This document shows, piece by piece, positions 24,770-37,222 of a DNA stretch of 64,000 nucleotides (position 1 is its first letter; every line of letters starts with the position of its first letter). A program made the position numbers and the translations under genes. Location of the stretch: positions 11,116,001 through 11,180,000 of the forward strand of contig JAFFJZ010000001.1 of the NCBI GenBank assembly GCA_018340375.1. The letters run 5' to 3'. The notes below the pieces were generated by a model. It saw only the letters and a list, made by a program, of their open reading frames with translations, ran no database searches and had not been told where the DNA came from. The stretch is from Gonatopus flavifemur (Eukaryota > Arthropoda > Insecta > Hymenoptera > Dryinidae).

Positions 24770-25394
24770 CTTCTCACCCTACTCTCTAAATTCCTTCAAG
24801 TGAAAAATTCACTTTCGAAGAGTAAAAATACTGCAAGTCCAGGAAGTGTGGGATTCCACTCCATAAGATTGAATTCTCACTCCAACAAAGTGAAGTTTCA
24901 ACTCGGTTTAAAGAGTGAAATCCTCATTCTAACAGAGTGAAAATTCACTCTCATGGAGTGGAAACTCACTCTTCACACGGGGAGAAAAATTGAAAGTATC
25001 CACGGACCAGATTGAAATTAATAAGAAAAATTATGGTATTTTGATCTCATCCTAATTGAACTTCACAGTAATTTATAATGATGTCCAATACATTATTCAT
25101 TGAATAAGAAATATTCCTGAAAATATCTACTCGCTTAATTTCTTGGAGTGAAAATCCACTCCCATGGACTTCTGAATTCCATTACAGGAATTTTTACTGT
25201 GTAAATTGGGAAACGTACACATAATCTTTATGGGGAACTATTGTACTGCGTGGAGATCTAAATATTCATGAGAATCAAAAGTCGGTTTGGTGTTGATATG
25301 AAGCACGGTAAAAAATATTGTTTTTCATATGAATAAGTAATGGATTATTCTCTCCGTTTAGGAGTGGAATCCCACTCTTGTTGGACTTTCAGTA
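24770..25394. repeat. GAGTGAATTCACTC-word array, left part
   Basis: Words such as GAGTGAAAATTCACTC, GGAGTGGAATCCACTC and their fragments recur from about 24770 to 24975 and again at 25145-25170 and 25360-25380. The block GAAAATATCTACTCGC at about 25116 is repeated in inverse at about 26120-26135, so the array continues on the far side of the element inserted at 25395. Outer ends are not resolved; a CACGGGGAGAAAAA end near 24975 suggests more than one element. Confidence 0.55.
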
Positions 25395-26080
25395 CACGGA
25401 GGAAAATGCAGGTCGAAAATATAGTCATCTTTGATAAAAATTTGAGAATATTTCTTAAACTCTGAGAATTTTTCTGAAGGGGATACCAGCGACCCCTGAC
25501 GATGCAACCCGAGTCAAATCTTTTCTGACAAATTATTAGGAAATAAAGCAAGGAAAGGAAAATGTCGCTCTGTACAGACCACCTTTATCGATCGAAGAAG
25601 GTCTGTACAGAGCGATATTTTGATTTCATTCCTTTGTTTTCGAGTAATTTGTCAGAATAGTTTTTGTCCTGTCCTTTTCTAACCAATGGGTCTGGTTGCA
25701 TCTTCAGGGGTCGCTGCTTTCATCTCAAATGCATAATAAACACAAAACGGTCCACTTTTTTGTGGAATTGTATTCGAAAAAAAATGAAAAATTATCAATA
25801 ATCAATAAAGAACAGAGAAACATATGAACTTTCCAAAAGTCGCATACGAAATTCCACAAAGTGAATAGTAGGATATTGAAATTTTGTTACTATTTTCATA
25901 AAATTTCACCCGCGACTTTTGTAGTGTTGATAATTTTTCATTGTTTCCCGAATAAAATTCCACAAAAAAGTGGACCGTTTTGTCTTTATTATGCACTTAA
26001 GAAAAACTCGCAGATTTTAAGAAATATTCTCAAATTTTTTTCAAAGATTACTATATTTTCGACCTTCATTTCTCTCCGTG
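25395..26080. mobile_element. Family A long-hairpin element, copy 1
   Basis: The ends CACGGAGGAAAATGCAGG and the inverse of TTCATTTCTCTCCGTG are flanked by TA on both sides. It has arms of about 200 bp carrying AGAATATTTCTTAA, GTGGAATTG and AATTATCAATA blocks. Copies 2 and 3 lie at 62989-63455 and 59779-60536. This copy is itself interrupted by the hairpin at 25479-25726. No protein is encoded. Confidence 0.8.
25479..25726. mobile_element. Hairpin element nested in family A copy 1
   Basis: The left arm containing AGCGACCCCTGACGATGCAA is the inverse of the right arm TTGCATCTTCAGGGGTCGCT, and a second block, TCTGTACAGACC, pairs around the centre near 25600. Comparison with the uninterrupted family A copy at 62989-63455, which reads TTTCTTAAATGCATAAT across this point, shows the insertion and an AA duplication at its edges. 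Confidence 0.7.
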
Positions 26081-26160
26081 TATTTTCACTCTTTGGGAGT
26101 GGATTTTCACTTCAAGAAATTAAGCGAGTAGATATTTTCAATTGGAGCACTGTGATGTTT
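26081..26160. repeat. GAGTGAATTCACTC-word array, right part
   Basis: TTTCACTCTTTGGGAGTGG resumes directly after the family A element, and the following AAGAAATTAAGCGAGTAG is the inverse of sequence at about 25120-25140. This is the other half of the array interrupted by copy 1 of family A. Confidence 0.6.
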
Positions 26161-26335
26161 CGTAAGCTAGGACAATGGCAATATTATCTACCCCTGATTG
26201 AATTATTGGTCCTCAGTAATGTGTTTCGCAGATCATTGTATCAAGCAAGACGGGTTAATTAACATGAACTCATCGAAATAAAACAAGTAACTGATCAAAA
26301 AGGTATGTTAAGATACAAAGAAATTTGTAAAACTA

Positions 26336-26538
26336 CGCGGAAGAAAATGACGTGGTTGATATGTGGATAGCTAAAAATTAGCTGTAGGAGCTATTATTCA
26401 GTTATGGCAACGATATTTATTGCTATAGTAGCCAAAATTCAGCTGTCCCAGCAATATTTTTGGCTATCCAAATATCAAACAAACGTAGTAGCTATCACAG
26501 CTAATTCTCAACTACCATAGCGAATTATTTCTCCCGTG
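26336..26538. mobile_element. CACGG-type element, TAGCTAATT words
   Basis: The ends CGCGGAAGAAAATGA and ATTATTTCTCCCGTG are inverted and flanked by TA. TAGCTAAAAATTAGCT, CAGCTAATTCTC and TAGCTATC words fill the interior. There is no coding frame. Confidence 0.65.
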
Positions 26539-26544
26539 TAAGTA

Positions 26545-26695
26545 TAATATACAAGAACGATTTGCTGCCACAACAATCTTGTCAGCTTATACGGCAAATG
26601 ATGAGTTCACTTAGCAAAATATCTGCCACATTAGCAAAAAACTTGTTGTTCCAACAAAAACTGAGACAGCAAAATCACACTTGGAGAGAAAAGAA
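26545..26695. repeat. AGCAAA-word repeat
   Basis: TTTGCTGCCAC near 26560, TTAGCAAAAT, TTAGCAAAAAA and CAGCAAAATC near 26660-26675 are words shared with 41854-42125. It abuts the preceding TAGCTAATT element. Exact ends are not fixed. Confidence 0.4.
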
Positions 26696-27576
26696 TGGTG
26701 TAACATTCACCATTCTCTTATTTTATGTAAAATATTCTTTATCATCCTTCTGGTAATAATTACTATGCTACATATATATTATCAACGGAAAAATGGCGAA
26801 AAATTGTATTTTCACATAGTGACAATCACGATTTTATACAAAATAAGATGCATTTCATTGTTTCAGTTAATTTTGTTCTCTCCGTGTGATATTTAATTGA
26901 TATTCACATTGTTTCTAGTATTGTACTGGAACATTGTGTCACCATGTCTGGCCATTGACTATATATTCGATGCCAAAAAGTGCCATGAGTTGTACTTTTA
27001 TATGAATCATCTGATTTTTCAAATAAGAATTTCCGGATATCAAATATCGAAGAGTATATCAGACGAGAAATGATGGTTTCATCCGTCAAATTACAATCAA
27101 TCGACTTCTCCCCTGTTGCCGTATAAAATAAGAAATGACAATGTCTCATGTTAAGTATCACTCAATATTCTATGCTTCTTTGAGTGTATTTTTTGTCGTG
27201 TGCTTCACCGATGTGCCGTTGTATTTGAAAAAGTGCCAGATGAAATCATTATATTCTTCTCCCTTTTATTTCTTCCAGTGTATCGTGTCATATCGGTGAA
27301 ATAGTTCTCATTCAATGCCTCAAGATTCTTAAATTGATTTTGAATGACATGCTTTCCTTTCTCCGTTAGAAAAATTTCATAAAATACTCAATGTAAAAGT
27401 GTATTTAGGTAACGGTGGTATCAGTATTCTATATCGATCGTTTGTATTCGGATATTCTATACACATCCATTTCATCTCTACACTGTTAGAAAAATTCTCA
27501 AATTCAATAAAAAATTTCTTGTGACATTTAATAAATTAGTTATTAAACTTAAAAATATCTTGGTAAAGTTGAAGCT

Positions 27577-29098
27577 AGGTTCCTCCAAAAAACGTGATTT
27601 TTTAAAATACATTTTATTTATAGTACAAAAAATATTCCAGAATCAAACTTTTCACAGGTTAAGGTACATATATTAAACTACTTGAAACAATTTTTGATTT
27701 TTTTCTTAAATAGTGGCTCTGAAAATAGCTGCTCAAACTCGTCCGATTTGTTGCTGAATGTCATCATTTCTTGGAAACGAATCATCTGGGAGTAAAAAAC
27801 AAAACGGTTTCATATCCTGTATCGAATTGGCTGTGATCGGGACTGCAATGAAATATTTTCACCAAAAAAAAAAAACCAAATTGCGGACTTTTGAATTTCT
27901 CGATCCTTTTTTACACTCTCAATTGTTTATAACTTTTTGAGATAACAATTAATATTTTTGGTTGTAGTACCGATCATAGAGGGACATCCAAAGAGTAAAA
28001 TGCCGTTTGGTGCATGTTGATGAGTGCAATAGTTTCGAAATATGAGTGATACTCAATTGAAAAAACGTGGTTTCGAGGAAAAGCCGATTAACCCATTGAC
28101 GCCCAGAGAACGCAATTTTGTAACCCAAGTCCAAACTGTCGGCATTTAATGAATTCGAACCGGAAAGATTCGAGAACCACTGTCCCCTATGTTTTCGAAG
28201 GTGCTCTTTCCAATGGCGATGGTTAGAAGTCGCTCAAAAGAAGTTTAACCATGGAAAAATAAAAAATTCTATATTTCTAACGAAAATTAGGAACTTTATT
28301 GTGGAAGAGCTTTTTTTTTAATTTTTTCTTCGAAAAGTGTGGAATTGAGATTAGAATGGTCAAAGAACACTCTCAAATTTTTTGCAGACTTTTTTATGAC
28401 GTTTGCCGAAATTTTGATTTCATGATTTTTTCAAAAGATTGAAAATTGAATCAGAAAATTCTGAAAAACATTTGAGTGTTATTTGACCAATTCTGAAATA
28501 TCCTGTTATGAAGACATTTTTTTCTACAGCTCATAGTGTTCGATAAAAAAATTTACTAGATTTTGATAAAAAATTGTTCACTTAAGCCGCCATTTTGGTT
28601 CGCCAGAAATTTTTGAGATTCGTGCAACCTCATTTATCCAAAGTGCAGACATCGAGGCCGCGTTCTATATAGGTTTTAGGCATGTAAAAAAATACAAAGG
28701 GACCGAAAAATCACCAAAAAGAAAAAAATTGAATCGAAAAATCACGTTTTTTTTTGTTTCTTTTTGATTTTCCCAGGGTTAAACTTCTTTTGAGCGACTC
28801 CTAACCATCATCATGGGAAAGAGTACCCTTGGAAATATAGAGGACAGTGGTTCTCGAATTTTTCCGGTTCGAATTTATCAAATGCCGACAGTTTGAACTT
28901 GGGTGACAAAATTGCGTTCTCTGGGCGTTAATGGGTTAACGTGTTTATTCGGGAAAAATCGTAAAAAAGTGAATTTTAATCACATATCCGTTCCAGCTTC
29001 GTACACTAATACTAATTTGATACCATTCCTAAGAGTATTTTCCAGCAATTTATAAAAAAAAAAATTTCGACTTTTTCAAAAATTGTTTGGAGGAACCT
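27577..29098. mobile_element. Foldback element with AGGTTCCTCC ends
   Basis: The ends AGGTTCCTCCAAA and TTTGGAGGAACCT are exact inverses. Inside, a second pair of arms (about 28085-28265 and 28765-28945) is far better conserved than the sequence between it and the ends. It contains CGCCCAGAGAACGCAATTTTG, here shortened to its first part CGCCCAGAGAACGCAATT, and GTCGGCATTT on the left arm, with the inverse on the right. The interior frames are short and without motifs. It resembles a composite or nested foldback rather than a coding transposon. Confidence 0.65.
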
Positions 29099-29155
29099 GG
29101 GTCTTAAGAAGAAAACTTTTAAAATTAAGAAGTACATTATTGTAATTGACATCAC

Positions 29156-29455
29156 ACTGAGGAAAGTTTCCAGTTGCCACAATGAAAAATGTACTAAATT
29201 TTTTGGTGATATACGACATCAAATATATTTTTATAGTTATGGTAACCAAAAATATATTTTCATTCAGACTTTGAAAAATAATTGACCAAACTAAATGTTC
29301 AACTGTATCCGTATAGTTACCACAACTATATAAATTTAATCAACCCTTCAAAGTTGTAGCCACAAAATGTGATTGAATCCACCACATTTGATTCTCACTT
29401 TTACTGAAGAAAAATAGTGGTCTATAGTATATTTTTCTATTTGTAACTATAAAAA
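29156..29455. repeat. GTTACCACAAC-word repeat
   Basis: It starts near CACTGAGGAAAG and carries ATGGTAACC, GTTACCACAAC and AGTTGTAGCCACAA words on both strands. This resembles the other word-iterated elements, but the right end is not clear. Confidence 0.4.
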
Positions 29456-29599
29456 AAAAGTCTCCCCTTCCCAAAGAAATCTTCTATGCCTCACGAACCG
29501 TTTTCTCTTTTTATTCCGTCGAATTTGTGACTTCAGTTAATGCATCAACCGTCATTTTCCCTTACACGGCGTTACCGCTATGGAAAAAGCGGTACCGAG

Positions 29600-29680
29600 A
29601 ATCAAGGGAATCGAACCCTCACGCGTGAAGAACCATCTTGATTGGAAGTCCGCGCGTTATCCCTTGAGCCATGGCATGCC
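29600..29680 (-). repeat. tRNA-like sequence, probable SINE head
   Basis: On the minus strand ATGGCTCAAGGGATAACGCG resembles a D-arm with A box, and GAGGGTTCGATTCCCTT forms a well-paired T-arm with an intact B box. The anticodon stem does not pair and the variable region is too long, so this is a tRNA-derived repeat or tRNA pseudogene and not a functional tRNA. The anticodon-loop region CTTCCAA resembles an Arg or Gly type. Confidence 0.5.
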
Positions 29681-29714
29681 ATAAGACTGTTGAAATCGTT
29701 CTTCATGTTTGGTA

Positions 29715-30013
29715 TACTCAGAAAAATGAATTAGGCAACACCGTTTCCACATAGTTGTTCTTCTTTTGTTTATGGCACCTCTAGCTACAACTTTGTTCGT
29801 AAAATACGGATCCTTTTAAACAAAGTGATGCGATACCTGGCCAGGAACAACATTGAACGAAAAATTTGAGTTGCCACAACTTAAATGATAGTTGTTGTAA
29901 CAGAAATTTTGAGCTGGAATAACTAATACTTTGGCGAGACAAAAACAGTGTTTGTTCGATGTCGTATTTTATTACGTCTTCCGCTATGACAACTGAACAG
30001 TTCTTTCAGTGTG
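29715..30013. repeat. GTTGTAACAAC-word element
   Basis: AGTTGTTC, GTTGCCACAAC, AGTTGTTGTAACAG and TATGACAACTG words fill the stretch, and the right side ends CTTTCAGTG. The left end TACTCAGAAAAATG is a plausible degraded partner. Confidence 0.4.
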
Positions 30014-32757
30014 GTCGAAGGTATAATAATAACATAAACGATGATGATTAAGATTAGTTGAAGGGACTACGAATTATGCAATGTAAAAAATAATTGTAGA
30101 ATTTCTCTCCAGCAAAGTTCCTCCACAGATGGGGAATTCTTCACCATAAATTAGTGGACTTTCCCTTAACTTGTACAGGTTTCAATACCCAAAAAACAAA
30201 ATAATCCCTGAAAGAAGTGAAAAAAGTCTCTCATTTTTGATGAAAAAGCAATCCCTCCAAGATAAAGGGGACGGATTCCATCAAAAGTTTGAAGAAAAAC
30301 TCCCTGTATTTGTTACAGTGTGGTTCTAAAAATCAAACAATTTGTTTTTTCCCTCACTGTTATATACTAGTCGATACAACTAAAGGTTATTAGTTACATA
30401 TCTATAGTGTCATCAATTAAAACGTATAACTGAATATTCTATTATTCTCGCAACTAACTATTTTATGGGCTTGTGATTTTATTTATAGCTCCTCGAAGAA
30501 AAAAATTTGTTGTACCAACTATTATAAGACAACTAAAAATTCTCCAGTTGTAGCGACTATTCAGTTTTCTCAGTTCATATTAAGTAATTTAATAGATCTT
30601 GTTATGTAAAAAGTTTCACAATATTTTTATTAAACCTAAGACGATTTAGTTCGATTGATTTAGTTTTTTTATACACTTTTCTCATAAACAAATTATTAGT
30701 GACAGCAAGAATGCATTAAATACTTTTCACTTTTTAATCACTTTCGCAATAAAACTCCTAATCACGTATCCGATATTATCAAATTTATATTCGATGTTTA
30801 AAAATATGTGACAATTATTAGTATCCGAAAAAAAGGTGTTGCTTAAATTACAATATCACTACACACATGATGGTTTTGCTTTTGTTTCACACGGTATGTA
30901 TAACAGTATATCTGGTTATTACATTAGAAAATGAGCTGTTGACTTTTTTACTATCCCTGACTGAATATAGAATACAATGCGGTGTATCTTTATCAGGAAA
31001 CTGGCTCATACATGTATTTTTTGATACGCGAAATTATCAAGAAGCCAGTACAGATCCTCGTTAGTCGATGAGACCTCATTAATCTTGTATGGCATTAGAA
31101 TATTAAACTCCTCTCTTCCCCTTCTGCCTTCTATTTTTTTCTCCTCAGCACTAGATTCATTATATCTCTTTACACGAGGTTTTCAACCTTGTTCTCATTT
31201 TGTTTCTCTTAAACCAATCATTTTTTTATCTCTCGTTCCTTCTCTTATTTCATTCAATGGATAATTTGTACACAGCATTCCAAAAATGGATTTCATTCAT
31301 CTTTTTTTTTTTTTTTTGAAAAGATTAACGGAAACGGGGATTCATTCTCCACTTCTTAGAAAATAAATCCTCCTCATTAGTTCCTTTTGAAAGTCAATGA
31401 TGAGAATTCGTGACGTCAATTATTAGGGATCATGGAATTGAGATTATTCCGATTTCTATAACTCTGTTTTCATGTCTGTGTCTAACTGTCATTGATCTAC
31501 TTTTCATTTTCTCTTCATATTTCGCAAACGGACACAAATATTTATGAGATTCGATTTACCCGTGCAATTTCAATTGAAAACTAGGCTTTTTTCTTGGACA
31601 CAGTAGTAAAATGTTGCATCTGCTATAAATGTTTTTGTAATGTTCAACGCAATATTTCCTATCAAGTATCGAATTTACTGCAATAACAACAGGAGGGTCA
31701 GATATAACCTTCTTTGAATTCTGTGAGGATTCGATGATTCTTGAAATTTGAAACGAGATTTATTCTACGAACATTTACGAGTTCTGTTTGGAGATTTCAA
31801 GGGTTCTTGGAAATTTTCAGAAGGGGTTGCGAATGTCCACGGGAGAAAACTTCTTTTTCAACTAGAACTATTTCAAGAAGAACTATTTTTCACGAATACA
31901 TCAGTCATTCCCCTTCTGTTGAAGGTATAAGCTAATTATCAGCTATAATATTTAAGACAATGAGAATCTTTCTTTTGTTTTTTTTTGCATGAAACAGAGT
32001 TTCAGGCGATGTACGAGAGAACAATGAGCAATTCAATTAATAGAAAGAAAAGAAGTTTTGGAAAAATCTTTACAATCTATTCACAATTTCAACGGTTTAT
32101 GTAATTTTGTATATTTGAAATTGAATTGAGGAAAGAATTACGATATTTACTGTGTGAGGTATAGATTAATGTAAGCCAGTTTGTACTATCCATTTATATG
32201 TGCATTATCCTTCTATTTCATAGCGTTATTCGCGAAGAGGACTGTATAGGGGAAGATCGATCGTTAGATATGCAATCTAATGAACAACACAATACAAATA
32301 CATGTTCGAGCGTAGTCGAATCGTTGACGTTTAAATCATGAAACCATGCGACAACAACTCTTAATCCCCATCGATTTGTCTGTACGTATATTCGCACAAA
32401 TTATTGTATATTTACTATATATGGTTTCATACAGTGAGTCATATGATTGTAGCTGATGAGTTTGAGGGTTATTTTATATTGAAAATGATACTAAATAAAA
32501 TTATGAAACATATTATTCGCAGTATCAGATAGAATCTATGAGACAAATTTTGCTGGAATCTAATGGAATTTTATCTGTGATTTTCTAGTAGAATATCTAG
32601 ATTCATATTGAGAGGAATTAAAAAAAAATTATATATAACTTATATTGAATTATATACGAATCATATATAATTTTGAAAATATTGGCACATGGGTTCCCCA
32701 CAAGATTACGATTTTAGATAAAATCTATAAAAAAATTCTCATCATTTTTGGATTGGA
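30014..32757. other. No gene recognised
   Basis: Strongly AT-rich DNA including a long T run near 31305-31318. Short open frames at 30867-31064 and 31741-31935 have no motif. I see no terminal repeats or RNA gene. Confidence 0.4.
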
Positions 32758-33639
32758 TGTAGGGGAGAGTCTGATAAAACCGGGTACCTCCTATATCTCC
32801 TTGGACAGTGCTTCTTTCTGACAGCAAACGCTTGGACTGGTAGCAGTAGATATTTTGAGCAATTGGAAAGAACAACAGCATCGATGCAACGCGGTTTCTC
32901 ACTTCAAACGTTGTTTAGAGTTTTCTGTGAAAAAAATGTTCAAGTTGTTGCATTTGTGTAGTGAGTTTTAAATGCTTCACCAGTCTCTCAAGAAAGAGGC
33001 ACGTACATACTTCAATTGAGCATGTTTTCCTGCGTATTTTCATGTTTTATTAATCCGCCCAGAGCAATGCATAATATGTCTAAGCCATATTGAACTCAAC
33101 AAGTTACTGTGGGGTCAAACCGGGCACTTGAGATTTTATCGTCCAATTTATGAAATTCAACAGAATTTGTGTTTTTATGTCTAAAATAGTCATCCGAACA
33201 TGTTCATTCTTGAAGATCCCTTTGTGTGTGCTTGTGACTTTTGTTCTTAAATGAGTTGGCAGCAAAAAAATTCTCTGAACAATTTTTTTTAGTTGGTCAA
33301 AATATAACAATTTCAAAACATGTCTCGTGTCTGTTTTCGGAATTTTTATCGAATTCAACAGTTGTTGCTAAAAACTCCACAATTCAGAAGTGTTTTGCAT
33401 TGATTTCAACGAGTACCCGGTTTTACCCTATCCACGAAGTGGAACCGGGTTTTTGAACCTTTCGACTAGAAAGAATGTAAAAAAAATTGTATTCATTTTG
33501 CAGCAATATACGAATATTATGTTGTTAATGGATGAATAAGGAAAATGGGAAGCTTCGGTTGGTTAATCTATTCCTAATAGGGACTTCTCTATGACCGATT
33601 GAAGTTATGGTACCCGGTTTCATCCGACCTTCCCCTACA
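32758..33639. mobile_element. Element with TGTAGGGGA ends and ACCGGGT words
   Basis: The left end TGTAGGGGAGAGTCTGATAA then AACCGGGTACC, and the right end GGTACCCGGTTTCATCCGA then CCTTCCCCTACA, are inverse. ACCGGG(T/C) recurs at 32780, 33118, 33415 and 33445 on both strands. Flanks GATTGGA and GATTTGA are similar and could be a 7-8-bp target duplication. An unrelated-looking open frame (33525-33974, minus) crosses the right end and is probably chance. Confidence 0.65.
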
Positions 33640-34285
33640 GATTTGAGAGATGAAACATGATATGTTAGGTAGTTGATCGGTTTGAAACTATATTTCACAA
33701 GAGAGAAATTGCAATTTAATTTTATGTGGCATTTCGACAAGAGTTTCCCAAACAGGTTGTCAATCGAGGAAAAATAAGACTCTCTATGCACAGTTATTCC
33801 CAGACAAGAGTAATAGTTTCTGTTGTAGTATATTCCAATGAAATTTAGTACATTCGAATAGAAACCATTTCTCCTCTTTGGTAGCGTTTGTTTACACAAA
33901 TGCTTCCATGTCAGGAATTTGCTCACCTTTGCTAGCAACCATTCCTTGATCTTTCCTCCCAATGCTCTGTTCAAATACGTTCATTCAGGAGCGGACTGGC
34001 TTCTAAATTTGGATGTGAAAAACATGAACACCAACCCTCGGTAAGTTAACAAAAAAAACGAGAACATTTTAAAATATAAAGCTCCGTGCAGTGAGCATAA
34101 GGAAAGTGAGATATAAGACTTTTTCTTATTTTTCTTAGTAAAACTGGAATAGGAAGGTTTGTAAAATGAATTTTCACATGGAAATATGGAAGATTATGAA
34201 TACTGTAGAGAGAGTGACAGTGAGAATTGAAATTTTTAACGCTGGATGTTGAATTTCATAAAGCGTAGAATAAAATTCGGCTAGT

Positions 34286-35282
34286 CCCATATAAAAATTT
34301 TTAGGTTCCGTCGATGCTAGCAATAGAATATAGCTTGGCGGAATGTTAACAGCGAAGGCTTGGCAATCTATAAATATTCAATGTTGATTCACAGCATATA
34401 TAATGTTGCGCTGATCTCGGTGTTCAAGGAACTTAGGTTGTTAGCCCACCATTGATTCACAACTCCGCCAGGCTTGGCGCTTGCTAGGCTCATCCTTGGT
34501 CCAACGTTGATCGAACGATAGATTCAATTGAGAGAGAGGATCTCTCAAAACGTGATTGAATATTGCCACAAACTTTGGTCTGGTCTGGATAATAATTAGT
34601 TTACAATGTAGCGCCGATCATTGGTAATAGCACGGCTCAATATTGGCATGCTCCTTAATTTCAACTTTTGATGGCTGAATCACTAGCTAAGTTACCGATC
34701 GAATGTTTCTCGCGAGTAATGGGAGATGTGTACAAGGATCATATAAGACTCAAATAATTCGTTGGAAGAACAGTCAATCGTTCTTTGTTACAGGTCACAC
34801 TAGAGGGCTCCTGACGCTGATCCATATTGTGTACACTTCTCATGGCAACTTTAGCGACAAAAAACACCGAGTTGTTTACATATAAATGAGGAGAACACAA
34901 TACTGTCCCAAATAACATATATTACCCTATAGCACGCAACATCATAAAGAATTCAAAAAGAACTCAACTGGAACTTGGTGAATTCAATATGAATTCTTGA
35001 GAATTCTTTTTGAACTTTTGTGCTGTGTGGGTTGGAAATTGTGAAATGCGCATAATTTTCATATATTTTAGGGTTAATTATTTTTCACAGTTTTACCATT
35101 GACGGATCATTGGTGAACAAATTTCTCTATTGTTTGCCAATGATGGCGCTTCATTGGAAAAACACATCGATAAATCATAAAATGATGTTATCATTTCAGT
35201 GTTGTGTCATGCTTGGTTACTAAGCCTCGGCCATACTTTATCTATTGCGCCATGCTAGCGCCAATGGTAACGTTTTGTATGG
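34286..35282 (-). mobile_element. Family F element, copy 2 (inverted)
   Basis: This is the reverse complement of the copies at 22790 and 49249. Ends are CCCATATAAAAATTTTTAGG and CGTTTTGTATGG. It is the longest copy because it contains both the right-terminal segment missing from copy 1 and a 125-bp insertion at 34907-35031. Open frames within it are shadows of the repeat. Confidence 0.75.
34907..35031. mobile_element. 125-bp CCC...GGG insertion in family F copy 2
   Basis: The segment starts CCCAAATAACATAT and ends GTGCTGTGTGGG, has AATTCAAAAAGAA and its inverse TTCTTTTTGAA inside, and is absent from the other two family F copies at this point. The flanking dinucleotides are GT and TT, so the duplication is not clean. 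Confidence 0.55.
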
Positions 35283-35522
35283 CTTCATTCGTAATCTCCC
35301 GGATTTTCATGTGAAAATTCATGTTACAAACCTTTCTGTTTCTAATTTAGTAAGAAAAATGAGAAACGTGGGAAATTTTCCACATTCTCCATGGTCTCGT
35401 CCGTTCATGGGTTGATTCCAATTCTTACAAAATTTTTCCAACTATGCCGAGAAAATTTTATATTTAGATGTATTTGGATTGACTGAACTTTGTTTGAAAC
35501 AACTGAATTCCTATTCAAATAC

Positions 35523-35653
35523 GAACCCACTAGAATTTTAGTTTGATAAAATACGAAATTTATTTCATGCCAATAAATTTGTATTCATTTAGAATAGAAT
35601 TTACTTGAATCAAGTAAAATTGAATTCGATGCAATGGAATGTCTAGTAGGTTC
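35523..35653. mobile_element. Small element with GAACC(C/T)ACTAGA ends
   Basis: The left end GAACCCACTAGAATTTTAG is the inverse of TGTCTAGTAGGTTC at the right. TTACTTGAATCAAGTAA forms an inner palindrome. It is non-coding. Confidence 0.55.
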
Positions 35654-37222
35654 ATGCTCGAGTGAACTATTTTCCTGGGTTCAAAAACGTCCAACGATTT
35701 CAAAGTTATCAAGGGACGTTATATTTGGATGAATTCTTTTTGTTTCCTAGCTAGTTCAATTCTGCATGAACATCTTGAATTTTCTAAATATACCTGACAA
35801 AAACATCATTGCTAACATAAATTTTGAATATCATTGTTCATAACAGCTCTTTTTAAATGAATTTTTCCGTGCTAAACACATCTATATATTCAAGGACATT
35901 GAATCACCTTTAACTTTCAACAAACACCCTCATAAGCCATCAAGAATTTTTCGAATGTATAACGTGAATCAAAAAAATTTGTAAATAAATTAAATCGATC
36001 ACATAGCTATGAATATTGTGTGTCAACTGGTATAAAGTTTTCTGTGCTATGAATTTATGTTTTTTTTTTTCCTCTCAATTACGACGCCCTGTTACTCGGA
36101 TTTATCAAATAGAAACAGACTTTGGAATTCTGCCAATTTTAGTTTCGTAAACATTTTTTCAATATAGATATCAGGACGATTTTGATTTCAAATAGCATGA
36201 GCAATTAAGAATCGTCCCGTTTTCATCGTTTGCGATCAACGAAATTGTTTTCATCGAAATTGAAGCCATTAATATTCCAAATATAATAGGATGAAAATTC
36301 TTAACATACGTTTCACGAGTCACATTACAGAATATCAACAACAAAATTTAGTATTTTCATTAATTTAGAATTTCATCACATATGACTAGGAGATTTTATC
36401 CGTATTCTCACGAGATCTGTGTTATTTTCAACTCTTGTAGGTCGATTCTTTCACATTTCCGTACACACGGTAGGGAATATCAGTTTTTTTTTTATAAGTT
36501 GATATGAATCGATTCCCTCTAGATATGAAATATGTACACTAAGAGAAGTGAAGAAAAAAACTTTACTGTGGTGATACTTGAATACATCAAAAATGTGATT
36601 CCCGTGTGAGTGATATTCATGATTTTCCAGAACATCTCTCGAGAAACTTTCGAATATTGTTGTATGGGTCGTCAATGCTCGCTCGTATTAAGATTCCTTC
36701 CTTTCCCTCATGTTTTTCAAGATTATTTGAATAATCATGTTCGTTATTTGAATCTCGATGAAAAGAATCAGAAGAATAATACAAGGCTAGAGTCTTCATT
36801 CAATCAGCTAGGCGTGAGTTTCATCGTTCGATGATGAATTCTCACGTTCCGGTATTGAAACGAGATGAATGATTTTTTTAAGAAAACATTTTCTTGTGTT
36901 TTATATGAAAAATGCATAATCTCAGTTTTGTGTTTGTTCATCGTATTATTGTACATTGTTTGTGCATGAAATAATCTGTGGTTTATTACACTGTGAATCC
37001 AAATGAATGGAAAGTACTGAGAATTAGTGATATTTCACTGTCAATCAGTTCATTGAATCAGCGGAAGACTTGGCACTGCTCTTCATTGAAATTCCATTCA
37101 TTTCAACACAGAGAGAGAGGAGAGAGAGAGAGAGAGAGAGTTAGTTTTCACAAAACAATCAGTACAGTACTTAGATTTTGGTTTGACACAATTGCCCTGA
37201 GATTTAAAGTAATGAGGAATAT
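35654..37222. other. No gene recognised; GA microsatellite
   Basis: A GA-rich run lies at about 37108-37140. At 36466-36606 CACACGGTAGGGAATATCA and TGTGATTCCCGTGTG form an inverted pair that may be a decayed small element. No coding motif was seen. Confidence 0.35.

Noticed and set aside
29600..29680. Functional tRNA gene
   Set aside because: The T-arm and boxes are good, but the anticodon stem does not pair and the variable region is too long.
33525..33974. 149-residue minus-strand frame
   Set aside because: It crosses the right end of the TGTAGGGGA element, has no recognisable domain, and looks like a chance frame spanning a repeat boundary.
17438..37140. GA microsatellites at 17438-17465 and 37108-37140 as regulatory elements
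   Set aside because: GA runs can act as GAGA sites in insects, but no gene or promoter is near and simple repeats are the plain explanation.
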